From NCBI RefSeq assembly GCF_050589685.1, contig NZ_JBNGOS010000020.1, forward strand, positions 1 to 64,000: DNA of 64,000 nt, read 5' to 3'. Below are positions 45,452-55,487 of the stretch, piece by piece (positions within the stretch are counted from its first letter, which is position 1; each line of letters starts with the position of its first letter). The DNA is from Saccharicrinis sp050589685 (GTDB lineage Bacteria; Bacteroidota; Bacteroidia; Bacteroidales; Marinilabiliaceae). Under the pieces are notes generated by a model. It did not search any database. It was not told the origin of the DNA and was given only the letters and a program-made list of their open reading frames with translations. A program made the position numbers and the translations under genes.

Positions 45452-46333
45452 TTATTGTAAAAGTTTTTCCATGGCAGCAGCCTCCGGCTTCATCTCCAAT
45501 CGCAAATAAATATTTTTCAAATATTTGACATATTTTTTTTCCGATGGATATTGTTTCCTTAAATCCTCAAAAAGCCCTTTGGAAACCCTGTAGTTAGCCG
45601 AAACCTTTTTCAAATCACGTTTCAGATAAACGTAGGCCGTATAGGTTTTGTTTTGGTTATACTTGGCCATTTCGCTTTGGTACCCTTCCTCGGCCATAGT
45701 ATAATAGTACACTGCTTTCCATTCTTTGGCTTGATTATACGAAGGATTCTCGTTAACCAATTTACTACAGAAATCCAGTGCTTCTTTCTTGTTGCCAGCC
45801 TCCTCTAGCGCTGACAGATAAGCCATACTTTGCTCTTCGTTGGTGTTTTTTAACTTTGGGAATGTACTTAAAATAGCATTATTGTCCTTCTCATTTAAAG
45901 CAATGTCAAATTGCGCTTTGGTAAGATAGTCTCCCTCACCATTCTCATTTAAAAAACCGGAATATTTGCTTAAAACCGAACTTAACATCCTGTTGTCGCC
46001 CAGCCCTTTTATACTCCCTATATAGCCTTTTACACCTTTCAGGGTAACGCTATCGTTCAGTGCCTGCGAAAAATAGCCAGCGGCACCATCAAAGTTTTTT
46101 AGCCTTGAAGCACAATCGGCAGCCTTAAGATATATATCGTGGGGGACCTTTATGTTGGCCATGTTATAGTTGCTAATTAGTGCAGATAGCTGGTTGTACG
46201 CTTGAGAATAGTTTTGACTATCATAGGTAGCCATGGCAGCTACTTTAGAAGCATCTAATTTTTTTACAGGACTACAACTATTTAATACCCCTAACATTAC
46301 ACTTGCAACAATAAAACCCTTAAATAATCTCAT
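45452..46333 (-). CDS. TPR-like lipoprotein
   Basis: A 293-aa lipoprotein: signal to LNSC (residue 20), then helical repeats of TPR character (NYSQAYNQLSALISNYN, NFDGAAGYFSQALND, NKKEALDFCSKLVNENPSYNQAKEW). It probably acts as a periplasmic scaffold or assembly factor. Similar lipoproteins precede purC in some Bacteroidota, though no functional link is known. The start ATG is at 46333. Confidence 0.75.
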   Translation of the reverse strand: MRLFKGFIVASVMLGVLNSCSPVKKLDASKVAAMATYDSQNYSQAYNQLSALISNYNMANIKVPHDIYLKAADCASRLKNFDGAAGYFSQALNDSVTLKGVKGYIGSIKGLGDNRMLSSVLSKYSGFLNENGEGDYLTKAQFDIALNEKDNNAILSTFPKLKNTNEEQSMAYLSALEEAGNKKEALDFCSKLVNENPSYNQAKEWKAVYYYTMAEEGYQSEMAKYNQNKTYTAYVYLKRDLKKVSANYRVSKGLFEDLRKQYPSEKKYVKYLKNIYLRLEMKPEAAAMEKLLQ

Positions 46334-46526
46334 AAAAATATGTTTAAAATTTTAATAGCGTATTTTTATATAGTTCTAGTACTTTCTATTGCCGCAAAGA
46401 TAAAAAAAAGCCTATTGGAAACCAGTCTATTTAAGATTTAGGCGTGTTTTTTTTCGGCATAGCGTATGTAATTGTAAAATTAAATTCTATTTTTGTCAGC
46501 GCAAAATCAAAGCCACATACGCACAC

Positions 46527-46602
46527 ACGGGATTAGCTCAGCTGGTAGAGCACTGGTCTCCAAAACCAGGTGTCAGGAGTTCGAGTCTCTTATTCCGTGC
46601 CA
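46527..46602 (+). tRNA. trnW: tRNA-Trp (CCA anticodon)
   Basis: The acceptor stem ACGGGAT pairs with ATTCCGT. The D arm is GCTCAGCTGGTAGAGC. The anticodon stem CTGGT/ACCAG encloses CTCCAAA (anticodon CCA), and the T arm AGGAG-TTCGAGT-CTCTT follows. Discriminator G and an encoded CCA end the gene at 46602. A candidate -7 element TATTTTTG lies upstream near 46488. Confidence 0.95.
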
Positions 46603-46611
46603 ACAAAACTT

Positions 46612-46699
<88 letters not shown>

Positions 46700-46733
46700 T
46701 GATTAAGATGTCAATAAAAGACACAAAAAAGAC

Positions 46734-46771
46734 AAGTCCTACAATATCAGATTATTGTAGGACTTTTTTTG
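46734..46771 (+). terminator. Rho-independent terminator after the tRNAs
   Basis: AAGTCCTACAAT / ATTGTAGGACTT, a 12-bp perfect stem with an eight-base loop and a T run. Confidence 0.85.
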
Positions 46772-46960
46772 TGCTTTTTTGTTTTGTATGCCTTCTTTAA
46801 AATACCATTAAACGACATAGTTTTGTCGCTAAATCGTTACCTGTTTTTAAAATGTATAAATAGGTCACAACTTGTCTTAAATTGGCTTTACCATGTCCGA
46901 CATTGTCTAGCCTACAATTATTTCATTTTGAGATTGATAAATATATTTACAATTTAAAAA

Positions 46961-48190
46961 ATGAAGTTTATGAGAAGTACATTTAAAGTTCTTTTTTACC
47001 TTAAAAAGAATGCGCAAAAGAAAGATGGAACAGCACCTATTATTGCTAGAATCACGGTTAATGGAAAAATGGCACAATTCAGCACAAAACTCTTCATCAA
47101 ACCATCTGCTTGGAGTGTTGAATTAGGTAAAGCAAAAGGAAGAAACACCGAATCCAAAGTTATAAATAGTGTTTTGGAAGAAATTAAGACCGCCATTCAC
47201 AAAGCATATAATGAGCTTGTCCCAAAAGAAATAATAGTAACAGCCGAAAAAGTTAAAAATACCTTCTTAGGAATTGGACAAGAACAATACTTATTAATGG
47301 AACTGTTCGAAGAATGTAACAACACTCTCAAAAAGCAGGTTGGTATAACCAGGGCAAAGGCCACCTACCAAAAGGCAGAAATTTGCAAACAACATTTATC
47401 AGATTACATTAAAGCCGAATACAGACTATCAGATATTGATTTAAGGGAAATTAATCACTCCTTTATTGTTGGATTTGAAACCTACCTTAATACACAACGT
47501 CAGTGCAACTATAATACAACCGCCAAGTTTATTCAGAAATTTAAGAGCATTGTCATAACTGCTCAAAAAAACGGCTTGCTACATAACGACCCATTCGCCA
47601 ATTACAAAATATCTTTAAAGGATGTTGACCGTGGTTATTTAACCGATGACGAGCTAATGCGCATAATACAGAAAGAGTTCAACACAGAGCGTTTGGAGCG
47701 TATTCGTGACATCTTTGTTTTCTCTTGTTACACAGGATTAGCCTATATCGACATTAAAAACTTAAGAAAGGAAAATATTAGCAAAGCTTTTGACAACAAT
47801 CCCTGGATTAAAACTAAACGACAAAAAACGGGAACACAAACCGTTGTGCCATTATTAGATGTTGCCCAAATGATTCTGGATAAATATAAAGGGCTGCCTA
47901 ATGGCGTATTATTACCAATACCTACCAATCAGAAAACCAATGCTTATTTAAAGGAAATTGCTGATGTATGCGGCATTAATAAAAACCTGACTTTTCACTT
48001 GGCTCGACACACTTTTGCTACAACTATTACTCTTTCAAACGGAGTACCAATTGAAACCGTAAGCAAGATGCTCGGTCATACTAATATCAAAACAACACAG
48101 ATATATGCTCGTATTACAAACGAAAAAATCAGTTCGGATATGCAATTATTATCACAAAAATTAAACATGTCTGAAATTAACTGGGCTTGA
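46961..48190 (+). CDS. Tyrosine recombinase / integrase
   Basis: This 409-aa protein has the Bacteroidota conjugative-element integrase layout. The N-terminal Arm-type domain (1-100) is STFKVLFYLKKNAQKKDGTAPI-like. A SAM-like core-binding domain (about 110-205) and the catalytic domain (215-400) follow. Catalytic residues seen are HLARHTF (His, Arg), LGHTNIKTTQIYARI (His and nucleophile Tyr). The first Arg position reads TGLAYIDI, the common variant in this clade. It lies next to tRNA-Ser with no other mobile-element genes visible, so it may be an orphan or belong to a flanking island. No attachment-site repeat was found within the window. Confidence 0.9.
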   Translation: MKFMRSTFKVLFYLKKNAQKKDGTAPIIARITVNGKMAQFSTKLFIKPSAWSVELGKAKGRNTESKVINSVLEEIKTAIHKAYNELVPKEIIVTAEKVKNTFLGIGQEQYLLMELFEECNNTLKKQVGITRAKATYQKAEICKQHLSDYIKAEYRLSDIDLREINHSFIVGFETYLNTQRQCNYNTTAKFIQKFKSIVITAQKNGLLHNDPFANYKISLKDVDRGYLTDDELMRIIQKEFNTERLERIRDIFVFSCYTGLAYIDIKNLRKENISKAFDNNPWIKTKRQKTGTQTVVPLLDVAQMILDKYKGLPNGVLLPIPTNQKTNAYLKEIADVCGINKNLTFHLARHTFATTITLSNGVPIETVSKMLGHTNIKTTQIYARITNEKISSDMQLLSQKLNMSEINWA

Positions 48191-48258
48191 TTCTTCCTTC
48201 ATTATTCAGATTATTCCCAAACCACCTAGAACTCTACTACACATATCAATAAATTTTT

Positions 48259-48293
48259 AAAAGGTTGCCTTAATGCATTAGGCAACCTTTTTA
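48259..48293 (+). terminator. Terminator downstream of integrase
   Basis: AAAAGGTTGCCT / AGGCAACCTTTT with a short loop and a T run. It separates the integrase from the convergent mannanase gene. Confidence 0.85.
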
Positions 48294-48409
48294 TTATTAT
48301 ACAATTGATTAACTTCATAAGCAGAAGATTTGCATTACATTTAACACAGCCGTTAACCAATCGACAATCTAGCAAACTCTCAATTCATCTCTATATGGTA
48401 TAGTATATA

Positions 48410-50794
48410 CTATTTATCAATCAATAACTTATTTATCGATAAATTAGTTTCTGATTTTAGTTTAAGGATATAGCAACCGCACCCCAAACCGTTGAGATTC
48501 ATCTGAAAATTTCCTCCTCCAGAAATAATATCATATCGACATTGTCTACCGTTTATATCAAATAGGTAAACTTCAACAATTTCAGAATTATTTTCAGGTA
48601 AATCTATATTTACAAAACCTTTTGCAGGGTTTGGATATACTCTGCAAATTCTAATAGTGCTTTTCTCAGCATGAAAAATATCAGTATCGTCACTTAATGA
48701 TGCTGATTTTAATCCGATTAATTCAATTTGCCATTGTTGATAGGCATCACCAGTATAATCATGCTGTTCTACAGGAATGCCATTATTCCTTCTTTTTGAA
48801 GGAAGAGCTAAGACCTTACCACTGTTTTGGTTTACGATTTTATAGTAACCATCCCCAAGCGATTCAATATTCCATAATTGACTTTGATTAGCAAGATTAT
48901 CCCATTGCACAACAGCTGCCCCCTCTGAAGTCGAACTACCATCAACTTCTAAGGCTTTATTACTGTGTTTAGCCAACAGCTTGTATGTTCCATTACCACC
49001 ATCTATAAATTCCCATCGCTGATTATCATTACCAGCATCGGAATTCTGCTGCACTACTGCACCATTATCCTGAGATGCACTATTTACTTCAAGTACTTTT
49101 CCACTATAACGGAGAGTTAATTTATAAATATTACCATATTGAAATTCAGCTGTACTTATTGTATAGTCGGCTGTAGCAATATTAGAATCCTCCAAACCAG
49201 AAGCAGTTGCATATGCTCGAATTGTAGCTGTATTCGCAACATCTATAGGAGTACTATAAATTAAAGAAGACGTAGATGGTACTGAACCATCTAAAGTATA
49301 GTAAATGGTCGCCCCTGAAGTGGTGGTTGTTAGTGCTATCGACTGAGGTTCTGAGTATACTCCACCAGGAATACTAAACTCAGGAGTAGCAACTGAAGGG
49401 TTCTGATAAGAAGGACAATTCTCAATAGTTAAAGCATATGAATGGTTATACACATCTATAATATGCTGTGTTTCATTATTAGAAGCCAACATTTCATTCC
49501 AAGCACAGAACCACGACCATCTTGCATCTAAGTCAATCGCTTCACCAATTTCAGGGATTGGTCCATTCTCTGTCATTGCTACAATTTTACTACCATTACC
49601 TAATTCATGAAAAGTATCAAACATGCTTTTCTGAATTGTGTAGTTATATGCTCCAGGGTAAGAATCAAAGCCAAGAATGTCTACTTTATTATCACCAGGG
49701 TACCATTCTGATTCAGGGGTAGACCAGCACCAGATTAAATTATGAAGACCGTGATAATTAGTTAATCTGTCTCTTACCATATCCCAAAGAGCCAAACAAG
49801 GTTCTGCACCTTTAGCCCCCCACCAAAACCAACCTCCTCCAGCTTCATGAAGAGGACGCCAGATTACAGGGATGCCTGCATCCCGAATACGAATTAGTTG
49901 CTCCGCAACCGCATCTATATCACGCAACGCATCAGTATTCTCCTGTGTGCCAGGGATTACCGCTAAAGAAACATCAAAGGTTGTTTCTGAAGTAAAGAAT
50001 GTACTTGTACCAGCAACTCCACCAGACGGAGAATACCAATGCCAATGGATTTCGACAACTCCTTTTTGACCAGTTGTATTATACCAGTTAATTACCTTAT
50101 CCGTTTCTCCATTGTCAACAGCGCCAAAAGCATGACCACTACCATCCCAATAGTATGGATACATTGGGGTATAAGTCATCAAATCAAAACCTCTAACTAA
50201 CGGATTCTTACCAGTTATACTTACAACATCATCATAATAATCAGATGTCTGTCCGGTCATTATTTTATGACCATACTGAGACCTTATAAAATCATATAAA
50301 TTCTGAGCCGAATTTTCTATTTGGGAATCAGAAAGTGTTGATGTAATATTATATAAATTTGCGGCCTTAGAATAAACAGAAAACTTATCCACATCAATAT
50401 AACCCCAACTTTTTACAATTTCGATGGTATTTGTACCTGCATTAAGAACGACAGCAATAGCAGTCATGTCCTCAAAATCTGCATTTGTTGTAAATCCAAC
50501 ACTTGACCAGTAATTACCATTAATATATAAATCATTAAACTTGTCTCCAAATATTGATCTATACCTAATTACCAAATCATAAGTTCCGGCATTTACCATA
50601 TCAACGGTAATCGAAACTTTATCTCCATCTGCGTCAAAGCCTGTAACAAACTGCCCACTGGAGGCTCCTTCAGGACCGGCAATATAAGTGCCAATCAGGC
50701 TACCACTTTCGGCCTCGACCTCCGTAATAAGATTTTGCGCCTGGATATTTAACATACCAAGCAATAAATAAAAAATGAAATAGATTTTACTCAT
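48410..50794 (-). CDS. Multimodular GH26 mannanase with T9SS sorting domain
   Basis: This 794-aa secreted enzyme has several modules: a signal peptide (MSKIYFIFYLLLGMLNIQAQ), a CBM35/6-type module (about 22-145) and a GH26 catalytic domain (about 150-470). Glu acid/base sits in LHEAGGGWFWWG (about 316) and the nucleophile in AMTENGP (about 408). A chitobiase-C/FN3-like module (about 475-550), a ricin-type CBM13 lectin (about 552-700) and a T9SS type A C-terminal domain (about 710-794, IYPNPAKGF start and L-KLL end) follow. It should be released or surface-attached through type IX secretion, unlike the two lipoprotein GH26 enzymes of this locus. It is the most distal gene of the locus, next to an 85-aa frame. 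Confidence 0.9.
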   Translation of the reverse strand: MSKIYFIFYLLLGMLNIQAQNLITEVEAESGSLIGTYIAGPEGASSGQFVTGFDADGDKVSITVDMVNAGTYDLVIRYRSIFGDKFNDLYINGNYWSSVGFTTNADFEDMTAIAVVLNAGTNTIEIVKSWGYIDVDKFSVYSKAANLYNITSTLSDSQIENSAQNLYDFIRSQYGHKIMTGQTSDYYDDVVSITGKNPLVRGFDLMTYTPMYPYYWDGSGHAFGAVDNGETDKVINWYNTTGQKGVVEIHWHWYSPSGGVAGTSTFFTSETTFDVSLAVIPGTQENTDALRDIDAVAEQLIRIRDAGIPVIWRPLHEAGGGWFWWGAKGAEPCLALWDMVRDRLTNYHGLHNLIWCWSTPESEWYPGDNKVDILGFDSYPGAYNYTIQKSMFDTFHELGNGSKIVAMTENGPIPEIGEAIDLDARWSWFCAWNEMLASNNETQHIIDVYNHSYALTIENCPSYQNPSVATPEFSIPGGVYSEPQSIALTTTTSGATIYYTLDGSVPSTSSLIYSTPIDVANTATIRAYATASGLEDSNIATADYTISTAEFQYGNIYKLTLRYSGKVLEVNSASQDNGAVVQQNSDAGNDNQRWEFIDGGNGTYKLLAKHSNKALEVDGSSTSEGAAVVQWDNLANQSQLWNIESLGDGYYKIVNQNSGKVLALPSKRRNNGIPVEQHDYTGDAYQQWQIELIGLKSASLSDDTDIFHAEKSTIRICRVYPNPAKGFVNIDLPENNSEIVEVYLFDINGRQCRYDIISGGGNFQMNLNGLGCGCYILKLKSETNLSINKLLIDK

Positions 50795-51068
50795 AACAAA
50801 TTGATTTTAATTTAAATAAATACTTATGAATTATCTTAAGAGAATTCTAGATCAGAAAAGTTCTGGGATCAATGCAACCTCGATTTTCAAACTGACTAAT
50901 ACAACCAAAAGTGTAATCTGTATAAATATCAATTCGTTTATGACCCAGTTGTTTTTATAAATGAATTTCAATAAGACATTTTTCAACTTTTTGTAGTAAA
51001 AAACATATACTCACTGAAATGTAGTAGATGCAAAACATCTCTTCTCGAGTTTTCTTTATGTATAGATA

Positions 51069-51326
51069 CTATTTTGCTAAAAAACAAAGTAGTTCTAGAT
51101 GATTATGTACCATTATTGGAGCCCGTTTTCTTGTATGATTAATTACAGCAAATAAGAATAAAATATCAGACAATAATGGAATAGATATTTTATCAAGTTC
51201 ATCAGTGCAAAACAATTTTGATTCACCATTCTTATAGTGTATTGAAATACATTCAATATCTTTACGTTTTATATAAAGAATACTTCCTTGCTGTTCTTTA
51301 CGCTCTATATATTCACTAACTGACAT
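51069..51326 (-). CDS. Hypothetical 85-aa protein
   Basis: This small protein starts MSVSEYIERKEQQG and lies 25 bases after the carrier stop on the same strand. It alternates hydrophobic and charged segments without a clear membrane helix. I do not recognise a family. It may be a regulatory or accessory protein of the mannan locus, or a decayed fragment. Confidence 0.5.
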   Translation of the reverse strand: MSVSEYIERKEQQGSILYIKRKDIECISIHYKNGESKLFCTDELDKISIPLLSDILFLFAVINHTRKRAPIMVHNHLELLCFLAK

Positions 51327-51350
51327 GTTCTTACTTTTAAAAAATTCGAA

Positions 51351-52727
51351 CTAATAGTTACGTTTACTTTCTAGTTCAGAAGAAATGTCTGCCATAAATT
51401 TATCACTTAGTTTGTATGAAAGAAATAATGTCCCAGAAAGTGCTGATATTATACCTGGATAAATACTAATCATCAAACGAATGCCTTCTAATGATTTTGC
51501 TGTTTGCTCCGCATTTGCTTCAAAACCGTAGGTTCCCAGAATATATAAAGGAAGGACTCCTCCGGCCATCAGACCTAATTTCTGAGACATGGATGAAGAT
51601 GAAAACAAAAGGCCTGTTGCCCTGCGTCCAGTTTTCCACTCTGAATAATCGGCAATATCGGCATACATCGACCATACAAGTGGCAAAACAATACCGGCAC
51701 TAATTCCGTTTATAAGATTCAAAGCAAAAATCAGAAATACCTGTTGTGGATTTAACCAATACAATAAAACACTCAACAGAGCCGACAAAAACATGGCTAT
51801 TATAAATGTATTCTTCTTTCCAACCTTGTTTGACACAGGAATAGCCAGCAAAACACCCAGCATATTAGCCACCAACCAAATGGTCATGTATGCACCTGAC
51901 AATTTTCCCCAAGTTACATCCCCAAAAACAGGTAGGCTTTGATCTTCCACAAAATACTTAAAGTAATACAAGATACTAGACTCCCTGAAGGTTATAAACA
52001 CGAGCATTAAAACCCCTGCTCCAAGCATGATAAACCATTGTGCATTTTTAGCCAAGTCTTTTAAATCACTCCAGACTGAGTTATTTTCTTTAATGGCTTT
52101 TACATGTTCTTTTGTCCATAAATAAGTCATTACAAAGAAGAAAGCAGCAACAATAGCATAAATAGTAACCATATATTGGTAACTCTCTGCATCGTTAAAC
52201 CCTGCATTTTTAAAGTACTCCAGAATGTAAGGTGCAGAAGCCGTCATGGCAATACCTCCAGAGTAAGCACCTATAAACCTGAAGGAAGCTAGACTGGTTC
52301 GTTCTTTAGGATTATCAGTCATGACTGCCATTAAAGAACCATACGGAACATTAATTGCAGTATACACCATCATCATAAGCGTATAAGTAATATAAGCATA
52401 TATTATTTTACCAGAAGGACCAAAATCAGGAACTAAAAATGTTAATACGCCAATGATTCCGAACGGAATAGCTATCCACAAAAGATAGGGACGGAACTTC
52501 CCTTTTGATGTGTTTGTCCTATCTGATATTATACCCATCAAAGGATCGTTTAATCCGTCCCATAGCCTTACCATGATAAACATAAACGCTACTGATTCGG
52601 GTGACAACTCTACTATATCAGTATAGAAGAATGTCAGATACATGGCAAATATCTTCCAAAACATGGATGATGCAAAATCACCAAAACCGTAACCTATTTT
52701 TTCTTTTATATGTAATTTTTGTGACAT
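51351..52727 (-). CDS. MelB-type (GPH) sugar/cation symporter
   Basis: A 458-aa inner-membrane carrier with about 12 TM helices and the GPH-family start KIGYGFGDFASSMFWKIFAMYLTFFYTDI. Asp residues in RLWDGLNDPLMGIISDRTNTSKGKFRPYLLW correspond to the cation/sugar site. The ATG at 52727 (MSQKLHIKEK) is chosen because the frame start at 52757 adds ten residues outside the family. In mannan loci of this type the carrier imports mannobiose; this is inferred from the adjacent epimerase and GH130 genes. Confidence 0.9.
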   Translation of the reverse strand: MSQKLHIKEKIGYGFGDFASSMFWKIFAMYLTFFYTDIVELSPESVAFMFIMVRLWDGLNDPLMGIISDRTNTSKGKFRPYLLWIAIPFGIIGVLTFLVPDFGPSGKIIYAYITYTLMMMVYTAINVPYGSLMAVMTDNPKERTSLASFRFIGAYSGGIAMTASAPYILEYFKNAGFNDAESYQYMVTIYAIVAAFFFVMTYLWTKEHVKAIKENNSVWSDLKDLAKNAQWFIMLGAGVLMLVFITFRESSILYYFKYFVEDQSLPVFGDVTWGKLSGAYMTIWLVANMLGVLLAIPVSNKVGKKNTFIIAMFLSALLSVLLYWLNPQQVFLIFALNLINGISAGIVLPLVWSMYADIADYSEWKTGRRATGLLFSSSSMSQKLGLMAGGVLPLYILGTYGFEANAEQTAKSLEGIRLMISIYPGIISALSGTLFLSYKLSDKFMADISSELESKRNY

Positions 52728-52772
52728 AATATGTAGATTATAAACACTGAAACTCAAGGTGGTAATGTGCCT

Positions 52773-54005
52773 TTATTTCATATCAATTTTATACTTATTT
52801 AATCTCTCAATGATTTCCATCAAAGCTCTGCAGTTATGATAAGGGCATTTCCAAAAGCCTACTTTATCTTCCTGAGTATGTGGCACTCCTTTTTTGTCAA
52901 CACTCCAGTACCATTCTCCGTTAACCGTATCAACCAGCATATTCTTAATGAATATCCAGAGCTTATCAATAGCCGACAAATAATCATTATTTCCGGAAAT
53001 CTCCCAGGCATCAAACAAACCAACCATGGCTTCTGCCTGTGGCCACCAATGTTTATCCGAATCTAAATGATCACCATCTTTTTCATTAAACAAAGAGCCA
53101 TCTTCGTCTAATCCTTCTCTTAATGTGATATCAACAAGATTAAGCGCTGTCTCTCTTACACTTTCTATAACCCCAGGATCACCAGTAACTTCTGCAGCTT
53201 CATGCATTAACCAGGCACCTTCTATATCGTGCCCAAATGAAATTCCATGAGATTTAGCTGACCAATTCATATCAAAAAACAGATTATAATGCCCTGTTTC
53301 CGCATCAATAATTTTATTCTGGAAAATTCCAATTAGTGATTTGATACTTTCTTTCAACTGACGATCGGGCCATATTCGATACAAATTGGCATAGGGCTCA
53401 AGAATATGCAAATGGGTGTTCATCGATTTAGGCAAGTTGGCATCTTTATCGCTTAATCGCATATCTTCAAGACAAGACCAATCTTTGTTTAAAGCTTCGA
53501 TGTAACCATCGTGTGCTTTGTCCCAATATTTGCTTTCGATAATATAATATAACTGGCGGGCATATTCTAATGCCTGTGTATTACCGGTAGCCCTATTATA
53601 CTCAGCCAGCGCATAAATCCCAAATCCCTGGGCATAAGTTTGCTTCCGTTCACTAGTTACATTTCCTCTATAATCAACAGCCCAAAAAAATCCACCTTCC
53701 TTTTTATCCCAAAATTTATTGATGAGATAATGGAAAGCTAGGTCTGCTACTTCTTTATAGTTTTCTTGTTTGGTTATCCTATATGCAGAAGCGAAAGTCC
53801 ATAAAATGCGGGCGTTCAACACAACTCCCTTTATGGCTTTCGGATACTTATTCCCAAAATGATCTATTCTTCCTATAAAACCACCATTTTCAGGATCTAA
53901 CGTTTCTTTAATCCAGAAGTCAAGTAAACGCTGTAGCTCTGCTTCCATTTCCTTAGCCAGTTCGAATATTTCTGACTTTATAATTCTTTTCTTTGTTACT
54001 TCCAT
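52773..54005 (-). CDS. AGE-family epimerase, cellobiose/mannobiose 2-epimerase
   Basis: This 410-aa (alpha/alpha)6-barrel enzyme shows the family landmarks KSMNTHLHILEPYANLYR (about 195), FGHDIEGAWLMHEA (about 260), KHWWPQAEAMVGLFDAW (about 320) and KCPYHNCRALMEII (about 385). His and Glu in these motifs drive C2 epimerisation. In Bacteroides fragilis the homologue turns mannobiose into mannosyl-glucose, substrate of the GH130 phosphorylase encoded next in the operon. Cytoplasmic. Confidence 0.9.
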   Translation of the reverse strand: MEVTKKRIIKSEIFELAKEMEAELQRLLDFWIKETLDPENGGFIGRIDHFGNKYPKAIKGVVLNARILWTFASAYRITKQENYKEVADLAFHYLINKFWDKKEGGFFWAVDYRGNVTSERKQTYAQGFGIYALAEYNRATGNTQALEYARQLYYIIESKYWDKAHDGYIEALNKDWSCLEDMRLSDKDANLPKSMNTHLHILEPYANLYRIWPDRQLKESIKSLIGIFQNKIIDAETGHYNLFFDMNWSAKSHGISFGHDIEGAWLMHEAAEVTGDPGVIESVRETALNLVDITLREGLDEDGSLFNEKDGDHLDSDKHWWPQAEAMVGLFDAWEISGNNDYLSAIDKLWIFIKNMLVDTVNGEWYWSVDKKGVPHTQEDKVGFWKCPYHNCRALMEIIERLNKYKIDMK

Positions 54006-54176
54006 TTTATCCGGTAATTTATATCAGCTAAAGTTAGATTAGGTGAAACGAACATGAAAAATTGATATGCAATTTTCCATATCTGAGGATGAGTAAATTT
54101 TTCTTAAGAATTCAATTTGAACGTTGGGAAAAAAATTAAACATACGATATCGATTATCCAATCAAAACCATATAAA

Positions 54177-54234
54177 AGGGTGGTTAGAATGTAATACTCC
54201 TTGTTCCCTAACGCTACACTCTAACCTTCACCCT
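54177..54234. promoter_or_regulatory. Imperfect long hairpin after GH130
   Basis: AGGGTG-GTTAGAATGTA mirrored by TACACTCTAACCTTCACCCT with a short bulge, just past the GH130 stop. It is a possible transcript-end or processing structure in the mannan operon. Confidence 0.55.
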
Positions 54235-54238
54235 AATT

Positions 54239-55438
54239 CTAAATCAAATTCATGAAGTTCTTATTCTTATCTATCAGTTCATTTATGGTTTGTACCGACA
54301 AATTAGAATGCAATTTATCTTGTGGAGAATTCATACAATAATCAACTAACTGGTTTACAGTAGATGTTGCCACATGCATTCTTGTATCTGAGGATGCGTA
54401 ATAGATATATACCTTCCCGTCATCATCCGTTATCCAGCCGTTGGCAAACACTACATTAGGTACATCTCCTACTCTCTCTTCCTTTAATGGAGCTATAAAA
54501 TGCCCGTGTGGTTTATGCGTTACAAGCCAGGGTTTTTCCAAATCTGTCATAAACATGTAAAGTGTGTATCTTAATCCGGCTGCTGTATTTCTTACTCCAT
54601 GAGCCAGTTGTAACCATCCATGTTCTGTTTTTATTGGGGCTGGCCCTAAACCATTTTTTACTTCATAGATGGTATGATAAGTCTTTGCATCAACGATTAC
54701 CTCTTCTTTAACTTCCGGTTTTTCAATAGTATCAGATAAGCCAAAACCAACACCTCCACCTTTACCTGTATCAATAAATCCATCTTGTGGGCGGGTATAA
54801 AATGCATATTTACCTTCAATTAAATGAGGAAAAAGCACCACATTACGTTGCTGACCACTTGTGGAAATTAAGTCAGGAAGTCTTTCCCATTCTACCAGGT
54901 CTTTTGTCCTGGCTATTCCAGCTGATGCAACTGCACTGGAAGTATCTCCTTCTGGAGCATTGGGATCTTTTCGCTCGGTACAAAATACACCATAGATATA
55001 TCCATCATCATGCTGCGTTAAACGCATATCGTAAACGTTGGTATCCGGATTCTCTGTCTGGGGAAGTGATATCGGACGATCCCAAAATTTAAAATTATCG
55101 ATCCCATTAGTACTTTCCGCAACGGCAAAAAACGATTTACGATCGTTACCCTCAACTCGAACAACCAACAAATATTTTTCATTCAATTTAATAGCTCCCG
55201 CATTAAAAGCCGCATTAAAACCAATACGCTCCATTAAAAACGGATTAGTCTCTTTATTGAAATCATATTGCCAGTGTAGTGGTAAATGCTCCCTTGTAAT
55301 AATTGGATTCTTGTAACGAGCATACACTCCATTATCGCTAAATATTTCTTCATTCTTCTTCTCAATTAAGGTTTTATGTTCTTCCTTAATTCTCATCAAC
55401 CTTTCTTCAAATAATTGCATTTTCATAACTTTCTTCAT
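54239..55438 (-). CDS. GH130 4-O-beta-mannosyl-glucose phosphorylase
   Basis: This 399-aa five-bladed propeller enzyme phosphorolyses mannosyl-glucose to mannose-1-phosphate and glucose. The catalytic Asp lies in NVYDMRLT (about 137, or 131 if the third Met is the start). Arg and His residues of the phosphate pocket are in LLVVRVEG and ARTKDLVEWERLPDL. The GH130 subfamily 1 match is strong: TRPQDGFIDTGKGGGVGFGLSD. The operon order epimerase-GH130 supports the assignment. Cytoplasmic. Confidence 0.9.
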   Translation of the reverse strand: MKKVMKMQLFEERLMRIKEEHKTLIEKKNEEIFSDNGVYARYKNPIITREHLPLHWQYDFNKETNPFLMERIGFNAAFNAGAIKLNEKYLLVVRVEGNDRKSFFAVAESTNGIDNFKFWDRPISLPQTENPDTNVYDMRLTQHDDGYIYGVFCTERKDPNAPEGDTSSAVASAGIARTKDLVEWERLPDLISTSGQQRNVVLFPHLIEGKYAFYTRPQDGFIDTGKGGGVGFGLSDTIEKPEVKEEVIVDAKTYHTIYEVKNGLGPAPIKTEHGWLQLAHGVRNTAAGLRYTLYMFMTDLEKPWLVTHKPHGHFIAPLKEERVGDVPNVVFANGWITDDDGKVYIYYASSDTRMHVATSTVNQLVDYCMNSPQDKLHSNLSVQTINELIDKNKNFMNLI

Positions 55439-55487
55439 AAGTCACCTGAGTCCTCCGATGAAAGACGCTAATGAACATGATTAATTT

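Noticed and set aside
46700..48260. attL/attR direct repeat of the tRNA-Ser end
   Set aside because: No second copy of the tRNA 3' sequence was seen in the window.
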